Shown here in pieces: positions 1-4,126 of a stretch of DNA of 8,763 bases; position 1 is the stretch's first letter, and each line of letters starts with the position of its first letter. The notes below the pieces were generated by a model. The model saw only the letters and a program-made list of their open reading frames with translations, was not told the origin of the DNA and searched no databases. The DNA is from an uncultured Oscillospiraceae bacterium (GTDB taxonomy: Bacteria > Bacillota > Clostridia > Oscillospirales > Oscillospiraceae). A program made the position numbers and the translations under genes. The stretch lies in contig CAJTVM010000105.1 of assembly GCA_910579595.1 (NCBI GenBank), forward strand, positions 1-8,763. Reading direction: 5' to 3'.

Positions 1-91
1 AGAGCTTCTCCAGGTTCTTCTTCATGGCGGAGACGTTGTTGGTGTAGTTGCGGTACGCCGACATGGCCATGATGTTATGTTGGATCCTCAT
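1..91 (-). CDS. Flagellin, N-terminal fragment (runs off left edge)
   Basis: Thirty codons are visible, beginning MRIQHNIMAMSAYRNY and continuing with TNNVSAMKKNLEKL. This is the conserved D0 N-terminal helix of Firmicutes flagellins, which packs inside the filament core and carries export information. The ATG at 91-89 follows an AGGAGGA Shine-Dalgarno at 105-99 with a 7-nt spacer, so the start is secure. The rest of the gene lies outside the window. It is the last visible gene of a minus-strand series that includes a TnpB-like protein and CsrA, and its ribosome binding site lies in a hairpin loop (separate entry). Whether this is the host's main flagellin or an extra copy on a mobile element cannot be told from 30 codons. 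The recombinase and conjugation genes nearby favour an extra copy. Confidence 0.93.
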   Translation of the reverse strand, partial: MRIQHNIMAMSAYRNYTNNVSAMKKNLEKL

Positions 92-110
92 TTTATAGTC
101 CTCCTATAAA
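92..110 (-). promoter_or_regulatory. Flagellin Shine-Dalgarno hairpin, likely CsrA-binding site
   Basis: Read on the minus strand this is TTTATAG-GAGGA-CTATAAA: a perfect 7-bp stem with a 5-nt loop GAGGA, ending directly before the flagellin ATG. The loop holds GGA, the core of CsrA recognition, and it is also the Shine-Dalgarno. In Bacillus subtilis hag mRNA, CsrA represses by binding a GGA site that covers the Shine-Dalgarno. A csrA-like gene lies just upstream here, so autonomous CsrA control of this flagellin is the natural reading. The structure is seen; the binding is inferred. Confidence 0.75.
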
Positions 111-120
111 TAAAATGATT

Positions 121-142
121 GCTGGGGTTCCTCCACTGTGCT
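121..142 (-). promoter_or_regulatory. Possible second CsrA site in flagellin leader
   Basis: The minus strand holds tandem GGA triplets (GTGGAGGAACC) about 40 nt upstream of the flagellin start. CsrA is a dimer and usually bridges two GGA sites. The hag leader of B. subtilis has one upstream site and one at the Shine-Dalgarno, and this stretch could be the upstream one. No convincing stem surrounds it, so the call is weak. Confidence 0.3.
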
Positions 143-231
143 TTCACCTATTCCCTGGATCCGGCGCAATGGAGGGCGCGCTTTGCCTGTTTCCGTGGCC
201 TTTGGAACATTGGCTCGGCGCTGTATTTCAA

Positions 232-247
232 CCGGCTCGTCAGCCGG
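232..247 (-). other. Small hairpin just after csrA
   Basis: CCGGCT-CGTC-AGCCGG forms a perfect 6-bp GC-rich stem with a 4-nt loop, 12 nt after the csrA stop codon. No run of T follows on the minus strand, so it is not a good intrinsic terminator. It may mark an mRNA 3' end, a processing site or an attenuator between csrA and flagellin. The rest of the 168-nt csrA-flagellin interval shows no recognisable promoter. Confidence 0.35.
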
Positions 248-259
248 AAGAAACCAAAA

Positions 260-628
260 TTATTTTGGAGCGTAAATCGTCTCGTTGGACGCGAACTCGG
301 GTGGGAACAAAAAGTCCAACTGTCGGCGCAGATCCTTCACGCGGTCGTCCCCGCCGTCCATTTGGCCAAGCAGCCGCCGCATGGCGATCAGCGCCTGGGT
401 CTTGTTCCGATTCCAGGATAGTCCCGGCTGATGCCGCCGGGGTATTTCCGCTATGCCTTCCGGGCGTTCTGCGCCGGCGCGTTCCAGCAGTTCACCTCGT
501 ATCACGGGGATTTCCCTGGGGGCTTTGATCATCAGCTTGCAGCGGTCGCCAGAAACATCATTGACTCGAACCACCACATCATTGCCGATGGTCATGTATT
601 CTCCTGTCCTGAGTTGCAGTACCAGCAT
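260..628 (-). CDS. csrA: CsrA-family RNA-binding regulator with C-terminal extension
   Basis: Residues 1-52 match CsrA: MLVLQLRTGEYMTIGNDVVV, then the APREIPVIR stretch, with the key RNA-contacting Arg exactly at position 44. CsrA dimers bind GGA hairpin loops and block translation; in flagellated Gram-positives the known target is flagellin mRNA. I chose the ATG at 628-626 because AAGGAG precedes it by 6 nt and it gives the family N-terminus; an ATG at 661 has no ribosome site. Two oddities: position 6, usually Arg (LTRR), is Leu here, and about 70 extra residues follow the domain, ending in a charged helical stretch (DRVKDLRRQLDFLFPPEF) that I do not recognise. Usual CsrA is 60-75 residues. 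No fliW, the usual antagonist, is visible. It lies between the TnpB-like gene and flagellin on the same strand. Confidence 0.88.
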   Translation of the reverse strand: MLVLQLRTGEYMTIGNDVVVRVNDVSGDRCKLMIKAPREIPVIRGELLERAGAERPEGIAEIPRRHQPGLSWNRNKTQALIAMRRLLGQMDGGDDRVKDLRRQLDFLFPPEFASNETIYAPK

Positions 629-744
629 GGCAAACTCCTTTCGCCTGCTTTTCATCGTCATAATGTTTTGAACAGCCTCAAAGGGCTTTCAGCCGCGATT
701 CAGAAGAAAGACGGCCTCTCGTTTCCCACTCAACGGCCTTGGAT

Positions 745-860
745 AACGCTGATCGAAACAAAATCAAAGATGGTTTCGCTTCGATCAACGCTTCCTCAGC
801 CGGAACCATGGGCGTTCACCGGTGTTCCGACCGGCATAGCGTGGAATCAATATCTGCTAA
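745..860 (-). ncRNA. TnpB omegaRNA (reRNA)-like scaffold and presumptive guide
   Basis: Directly after the TnpB-like stop, the minus strand shows the conserved right-end RNA pattern of IS605/IS1341-type elements: CCGGT-CGGAAC-ACCGG (834-819, a 5-bp hairpin), then GTGAACGCCCATGG (819-806), TTCC-GGCTGA-GGAA (805-792) and GATCGAAGCGA (785-775). In TnpB systems this RNA is processed from the tnpB transcript, and the guide lies at its 3' end. The guide should therefore start near 774-760 and read toward 745, in the stretch containing ATCTTTGATTTTG. An imperfect hairpin (787-773 with 759-750) overlaps this point. The 5' end probably reaches into the tnpB coding region. I cannot fix either end, and I found no matching target in the window. 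Confidence 0.72.
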
Positions 861-2038
861 GCGGCCTCCCGCTCCTGCATACTGGAATATTGGGCAAGCC
901 CCTGGGCCTTGATATTCTTCGCGGCGTTGACCTCCCGGTCATGCACTGTGCCGCACTTGGGGCAGGCCCAGGTTCCCTTGCGGTGGGGTTTGTCATTTCG
1001 GACGAACCCGCAATTAGAACAGGTTCTTGTGGTGAGGGCGGTACGGTCTACTACGATCAGCGCCTTGCCCTGCCGCGCCAGCTTGTAGCGCAGGCACTCC
1101 CGGAACATCCCGAACCCGGCTTCCAGCGCGTTCCCCGGGAGTATCTTCTTTTTTGACACGTCCCGCATAGAATCGCCCCTCACACACACGGCGTCCCAAC
1201 CGTTGGCTATCCGGCTGGATTCCTTGTGGATGAAGTCGCGGCGCTGGTTGGCGATGTGCTCATGGAGTTCGCGGTACTTCTGGACAGCTTCCTGATAATT
1301 TTTGGAACCGGGCTCCATCCGGCTGAGCCGCTTCTGGAGCTTCGCCAGCTTTTCTTGGGAGGCTTTCAGCCAGTGGGGCGGATCGGCTAGTTCACCGCTG
1401 TCCGCCACATAGAAGTGGCCCATGGAATATTTCAAACCAACAGTGGTCTCCGGGACAGGGACAACCGCCTCCGGCTCCTTCACGATGTACTCATAAAGGA
1501 TGTAGGCAAAATATTTGCCCGTTTTGGTTTTCTCCACTGTAACCCGTTTCAGCTTCCAGCCGTTTCGCGGGCGGCGAGAGAACTTGGCCCGGATGATCCC
1601 GGCCTTGGTCATGCGAATGCCGTCCCTGGTAATGTAAATGGTGGGACCGGATTCAAAGACGTGGTTGCAGGCGGTGAAGGAATCTTTATCGGTCTTTTTC
1701 TTCTTGAACTTTGGTGCGCCGAAGGTTTTCGGATCCTTAAAGAACACCCGGAACGCCTGGGAGAGCTTGTTGTGCTCCTGAATCAGCGCCTGATTGTCCA
1801 CCTCTTTCAAGAAGGGGGCCTCGTTTTTATACTTGGCCGGGGTGGGGATAAAGTGCTTGTCAGTTTCCAGGTAAAACCGCTGCTGGTCGGCCAGCATATG
1901 GTTCCAGATATAGCGGCAGCAGCCGAAGGTGTTTTCAAACAGCTCCGCCTGGGCCTCGTTGGGGTAGAGCCGGACCTTGAGGGTGGTATATTGAACCGTT
2001 TTGCCGTCCTCAACCGGCATTTTCGGTTTTCGCGGCAT
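857..2038 (-). CDS. TnpB-like protein with inactivated RuvC site (TldR-like)
   Basis: This is a full-length IS605-type OrfB/TnpB of 393 residues with N-terminal wedge/REC-like part, RuvC fold and zinc ribbon (CSNC...CPKC, Cys340, 343, 359 and 362). The three RuvC acids are all replaced. The VGLDxSM motif reads VGLKYSM (Lys203, codon AAA at 1432-1430). The VCVED motif reads VCVRG (Arg287, AGG at 1180-1178). The final HDRD reads HDRE (Glu369, GAG at 934-932). The reading frame is otherwise intact and well conserved, and an omegaRNA-like tail follows it. The pattern fits the TnpB-like nuclease-dead repressors (TldRs), which use guide RNAs to block promoters instead of cutting DNA. ATG 2038 is chosen for GGAGGGGG 8 nt upstream; an in-frame ATG at 2062, 3 nt after the upstream stop, would add 8 residues. 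Function is inferred from residues and context; no tnpA or transposon ends are seen. Confidence 0.9.
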   Translation of the reverse strand: MPRKPKMPVEDGKTVQYTTLKVRLYPNEAQAELFENTFGCCRYIWNHMLADQQRFYLETDKHFIPTPAKYKNEAPFLKEVDNQALIQEHNKLSQAFRVFFKDPKTFGAPKFKKKKTDKDSFTACNHVFESGPTIYITRDGIRMTKAGIIRAKFSRRPRNGWKLKRVTVEKTKTGKYFAYILYEYIVKEPEAVVPVPETTVGLKYSMGHFYVADSGELADPPHWLKASQEKLAKLQKRLSRMEPGSKNYQEAVQKYRELHEHIANQRRDFIHKESSRIANGWDAVCVRGDSMRDVSKKKILPGNALEAGFGMFRECLRYKLARQGKALIVVDRTALTTRTCSNCGFVRNDKPHRKGTWACPKCGTVHDREVNAAKNIKAQGLAQYSSMQEREAA

Positions 2039-2065
2039 CCTGGCCACCCCCTCCAGCGGCATCCG

Positions 2066-2563
2066 TCAAATCGCACAACCCATAGACCGCTCTTTGCGCA
2101 CCACGGCATCATGAAACGAAGTTTTGGGCATCCCGCAGGCTTCCGCCGCTTCGTATAAGCTGAGCTCCCCATCCCGCCATTTCCGATGGCACTCGTCAAA
2201 ATTCTCCGGCAGCGGCTTTGGCCCCGGCCCAAACCGCACACCCCGCGCCTTTGCCGCCGCAATACCCTCGGCCTGCCGCTGGCGGCGGGACTCCTGGCGT
2301 TCCCGATCCGCAACACAGAGGAACAGATCAGAAACAAACGCGCCCAGCAACTCCTTGCTTTGATCCAACTCCAACGCAGAAAGACCGGACACGATCTCCC
2401 TGGCCAGTTCTCTCATTTGAGTTTTCAATTCCTCCTGCGTACCAGTGGAATCAAATTGAACTCTGGCGGCGTTAAGCTGAATGATCCGCTGCTGCCCTGT
2501 GCGCTGTACCTTTGTGTTCCGTGCCAATGCGGTCACCTCGTTTCCCGGATGGAAGCAACGCAT
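2066..2563 (-). CDS. Orphan recombinase C-terminal-domain protein, no catalytic domain
   Basis: The C-terminal half (RQRQAEGIAAAKARG and a following helix-turn-helix, EAAEACGMPKTSFHDAV) matches the end of small serine recombinases, including its intact neighbour. The resolvase catalytic domain with its YxRVS serine and DRLGR motif is absent. In its place is a helical region, TKVQRTGQQRIIQLNAARVQ onward, that I do not recognise. It could be a DNA-binding partner or regulator that sees the recombinase sites without cutting, or a truncated recombinase. No start is well supported: ATG 2563 is used here; GTG 2536 and TTG 2650 are in frame. A TTG start would read through one of the 28-bp repeats. 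Its stop lies 3 nt before the first ATG of the TnpB-like gene, so the two are probably cotranscribed. Confidence 0.65.
   Translation of the reverse strand: MRCFHPGNEVTALARNTKVQRTGQQRIIQLNAARVQFDSTGTQEELKTQMRELAREIVSGLSALELDQSKELLGAFVSDLFLCVADRERQESRRQRQAEGIAAAKARGVRFGPGPKPLPENFDECHRKWRDGELSLYEAAEACGMPKTSFHDAVVRKERSMGCAI
2241..2281. repeat. 41-bp exact direct repeat, copy 1
   Basis: Bases 2241-2281 equal 3100-3140 exactly. Both lie in the same codons (RQRQAEGIAAAKARG) of the two recombinase-related genes. The flanking sequence is much more divergent, so the identity looks like recent gene conversion or the join point of a domain swap. Confidence 0.9.
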
Positions 2564-2601
2564 GATACCAAACTGATGCTGTCGAAAAAAGCTGTCATCT
2601 T

Positions 2602-2629
2602 TGGGCCAAAAAGTATACCCTTTGGCCCA
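2602..2629. repeat. 28-bp near-palindrome, recombinase-type site 1
   Basis: TGGGCCAAA at the left faces TTTGGCCCA at the right, around a central AT (2615-2616). The 13-bp half-sites agree at 11 positions. The reverse complement matches site 2 at 26 of 28 bases. The form (two 13-bp arms, 2-bp centre) resembles crossover sites of serine invertases and resolvases. Confidence 0.75.
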
Positions 2630-2666
2630 GCTCTCAAAGCAGAACTCCAAACTGCTTTCGCTAACT

Positions 2667-2693
2667 ATATCGGCAATTTTTCTGTAGGAATAA
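2667..2693 (-). promoter_or_regulatory. Possible sigma-D/sigma-28 flagellar promoter in the switch
   Basis: Minus-strand GCCGATAT (2674-2667) is an exact match to the sigma-D -10 consensus. Fifteen bases upstream the -35 position reads TTAT (2693-2690) where TAAA is expected, so that half is poor. Transcription would start near 2660 and run into the orphan recombinase-domain gene, the TnpB-like gene, csrA and flagellin. Inversion of the segment would turn it away from them. Confidence 0.4.
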
Positions 2694-2727
2694 GAGCATT
2701 CCGAAAAAATTTCTTACTTCGACCTTT

Positions 2728-2755
2728 TGGGCCAAAGGGTATGCCTTTTGGCCCA
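2728..2755. repeat. 28-bp near-palindrome, recombinase-type site 2
   Basis: Partner of the site at 2602-2629: TGGGCCAAA and TTTGGCCCA arms around a central AT (2741-2742), with half-sites agreeing at 11 of 13. In direct orientation the two copies, with flanks ending AGCT, match at 29 of 33. In inverted orientation the cores match at 26 of 28. Orientation is therefore ambiguous from sequence alone. Confidence 0.75.
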
Positions 2756-2864
2756 GCTATTTTTTCTATTAACTCTTGATTTTCCTGGTTTGCCGGGAGA
2801 ATAATCACTTCTGAGAACTATTTGCAATCGACTCACTGCTTCCTGAAGAAGATAATCTATAAAT

Positions 2865-2916
2865 AACAACAGAAGCGCCCGCTTCCCTCCCACGGGAAAC
2901 GGGCGCTTCTGTTGTT
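2865..2916 (-). terminator. Strong intrinsic terminator after the serine recombinase
   Basis: AACAACAGAAGCGCCCG (2865-2881) and its exact reverse complement (2900-2916) form a 17-bp stem. The loop can add TTCCC/GGGAA pairing. It begins 20 nt past the recombinase stop and, on the minus strand, is followed by TTGTTATTTATAG. It would stop recombinase transcripts before the putative promoter switch, so that downstream genes depend on the switch. It may also work in the other direction. Confidence 0.75.
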
Positions 2917-2936
2917 GTACTGACCGGGATAGACCT

Positions 2937-3542
2937 TTATGTTGCGATGCAAAGCTCCTTGGCCCTGCGCTGGAAGGTTTTATAAGACATCCCCAATTCC
3001 TCGGCGGCGTGCCTGGAGGAAATCCTGCCTTCCTGCCACAGCTGGGCAAACTCAGGAAAACCTTCCGGGAGTTCCAGCCGCTCGCGTCCAAACTGGATGC
3101 CCCGCGCCTTTGCCGCCGCAATACCCTCGGCCTGCCGCTGACGGATATTTTCACGCTCGGTCTGGGCCACATAGCTGAGAAGCTGGAGTATGATATCCGA
3201 AATCAATGTCCCGGTGAGGTCACGGCCCTGCCGGGTATCCAGCAGTGGCATATCCAGCACCACAATGGCCGCATCCTGCTTTTTGGTGATGAAAGCCCAC
3301 TGTTCTAAAATCTCGGTATAGTTCCGTCCCAGCCGGTCGATGCTCTTGATTACCAGCACATCTCCCGCCCGCAGCCCACCAACTAAACACTGGTAGAGCG
3401 GCCGCTTAAAATCGCGCCCGGATTGTTTTTCGACAATGATTTTTTCATCCTCCACACCGAACGCCCGCATGGCCGCAACCTGCCGTGCCTCGTTTTGCTC
3501 TTGGGTGGATACCCGGACATAGCCGTATGTACTGCTTGCCAT
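2937..3542 (-). CDS. Small serine recombinase (resolvase/invertase family)
   Basis: This is a 201-residue complete recombinase. Catalytic Ser12 sits in YGYVRVSTQEQN with Arg10. The arginine-rich active-site motif is SIDRLGRN (Asp69, Arg70, Arg73). The long E-helix ends in YVAQTERENIRQRQAEGIAA, and a C-terminal helix-turn-helix is near residues 165-195 (SSRHAAEELGMSYKTFQRRA). Such enzymes cut and rejoin short palindromic sites through a phosphoserine bond and carry out inversion or resolution. ATG 3542 follows AGGAGG by 8 nt. The obvious local substrates are the two 28-bp sites less than 340 bp downstream. A terminator follows the gene. No enhancer or accessory sites were recognised, so invertase versus resolvase activity is open. 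Confidence 0.92.
   Translation of the reverse strand: MASSTYGYVRVSTQEQNEARQVAAMRAFGVEDEKIIVEKQSGRDFKRPLYQCLVGGLRAGDVLVIKSIDRLGRNYTEILEQWAFITKKQDAAIVVLDMPLLDTRQGRDLTGTLISDIILQLLSYVAQTERENIRQRQAEGIAAAKARGIQFGRERLELPEGFPEFAQLWQEGRISSRHAAEELGMSYKTFQRRAKELCIAT
3100..3140. repeat. 41-bp exact direct repeat, copy 2
   Basis: Identical to 2241-2281. This copy sits inside the intact serine recombinase, at the junction between the catalytic domain's E-helix and the DNA-binding domain. Confidence 0.9.
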
Positions 3543-3759
3543 GTATCGTTCCTCCTCTTGTAGAATATGGTCAATATTTTACAGAAAAGACAAAACAATA
3601 CATAGCGGATATTATATAACGTTTGATAGCGCATGCGTTTCTGTCAGCATGGCAAAAGGAACCGAAATTCTTTACGAATCCCGATCCCCTTTATCGTTCT
3701 GTCACCCCATAGTATTTCCACAATGCATCAGAAACTGGTTTTCTTTGTAAATCCCTGCT

Positions 3760-4002
3760 TCAAATAATTTCCTGTTCCAAAGAATCGAATTCAGGTGTTG
3801 AGAAGAACTCTCCCAGCGTGATTTCAAATCCATCACACAGTTTTTTGATAGTGACAGTGCCGGGGTTCTGGCTTTCACCGTTCAAAATGCTTTTGATGGT
3901 TGCTTGTGGCACGGCGGAGATATTGGCCAGGCCATTCGGTGTGATACCGCGCTCCTTGCACAGTTCCAGAATTCGGGCAGCAATAGCTTCACGGGTGTTC
4001 AT
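3760..4002 (-). CDS. Cro/CI-type (XRE) helix-turn-helix repressor
   Basis: An 80-residue protein whose body is one XRE helix-turn-helix: ILELCKERGITPNGLANISAV, then PQATIKSILNGES and TIKKLCDGFEITLGEFF. ATG 4002 is preceded by GAGGGGG at suitable distance and gives the family-typical start; the frame is open further upstream to 4107 but has no ribosome site there. Proteins of this kind bind short palindromes as dimers and often control themselves and a divergent operon. Three matching palindromes lie in the 124-bp gap to the plus-strand genes, one of them overlapping the region just upstream of its own ribosome site, so it probably represses both directions. The 217 bp between this gene and the recombinase hold only a possible TATAAT (3616-3611) without a clear -35. 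Confidence 0.85.
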   Translation of the reverse strand: MNTREAIAARILELCKERGITPNGLANISAVPQATIKSILNGESQNPGTVTIKKLCDGFEITLGEFFSTPEFDSLEQEII

Positions 4003-4018
4003 AGGCAAATCCCCCTCA

Positions 4019-4032
4019 AGTGATTTGTCACT
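4019..4032. promoter_or_regulatory. Operator 1, AGTGA-N4-TCACT
   Basis: AGTGA-TTTG-TCACT, located 17 bp upstream of the XRE start codon and next to a possible TATCAT -10 (4038-4033, minus strand). Binding here would block transcription of the repressor gene itself. Confidence 0.65.
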
Positions 4033-4060
4033 ATGATAAATTATTTGCGGTTTTTGTATT

Positions 4061-4074
4061 AGTGACCCTTCACT
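4061..4074. promoter_or_regulatory. Operator 2, AGTGA-N4-TCACT
   Basis: AGTGA-CCCT-TCACT, part of a longer palindrome TTAGTGA-N4-TCACTAA. Its right arm contains the -35 of the plus-strand promoter. Its centre is 42 bp from operator 1. Confidence 0.7.
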
Positions 4075-4097
4075 AACATCTGGATATATGGTATAGT
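4069..4097 (+). promoter_or_regulatory. Vegetative promoter for the GPR-like gene pair
   Basis: TTCACT (4069-4074, four of six consensus bases), a 17-bp spacer, then TATAGT (4092-4097, five of six). The start codon at 4127 follows at a normal distance. Operators 2 and 3 overlap the -35 and the -10 respectively, so repressor binding would exclude RNA polymerase. Confidence 0.65.
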
Positions 4098-4108
4098 GAT
4101 TTATCACT
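4095..4108. promoter_or_regulatory. Operator 3, AGTGA-N4-TCACT
   Basis: AGTGA-TTTA-TCACT at the centre of a perfect 20-bp palindrome (TATAGTGAT-N2-ATCACTATA, 4092-4111). It overlaps the -10 of the plus-strand promoter. Its centre is 34 bp from operator 2. Confidence 0.72.
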
Positions 4109-4126
4109 ATATCTGGAGGGAAGCAA

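Larger units (their letters stand above)
2602..2755. other. Putative invertible DNA segment
   Basis: Two near-identical 28-bp sites bound a 98-bp spacer, with 126 bp between their central AT dinucleotides. The segment lies between an intact serine recombinase and the minus-strand TldR-like/csrA/flagellin series. It carries a flagellar-type -10 element pointing at that series. Because the central AT is self-complementary, the sites could support either inversion or deletion. The size is like the 154-bp flagellar switch of Clostridioides difficile, although that one uses a tyrosine recombinase. Together with the flanks, positions 2564-2936 contain no other gene. Confidence 0.55.

Noticed and set aside
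669..695. AGCC/GGCT hairpin upstream of csrA as a terminator
   Set aside because: The stem is only about 4 bp and no T-run follows on either strand.
240..805. A 10-nt identity (TTCCGGCTGA on the minus strand) between the csrA-flagellin leader (249-240) and the omegaRNA scaffold (805-796)
   Set aside because: It lies in the scaffold rather than in the guide part, the flanks do not align well, and both are short GC-rich hairpin arms. Chance is the simpler explanation.
431..1156. Long plus-strand open frame over csrA and the TnpB-like gene
   Set aside because: It has no recognisable domain and lies opposite well-conserved coding sequence. It is a shadow of GC-rich minus-strand codons. The same applies to the long plus-strand frames at 1415-2158, 2186-2779 and 7409-7879.
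745..2650. Reading the TnpB-like gene as part of an intact IS605/IS607 insertion sequence
   Set aside because: No Y1-type TnpA is present. The neighbouring recombinase proteins have their DNA-binding domain at the C-terminus, unlike IS607 TnpA. I found no matching element ends, and the nuclease site is destroyed.
2066..2650. TTG 2650 as the start of the recombinase-domain protein
   Set aside because: No ribosome site precedes it, and the first residues would be encoded by the 28-bp repeat. The frame is probably open there by chance, though translation through the repeat cannot be excluded.
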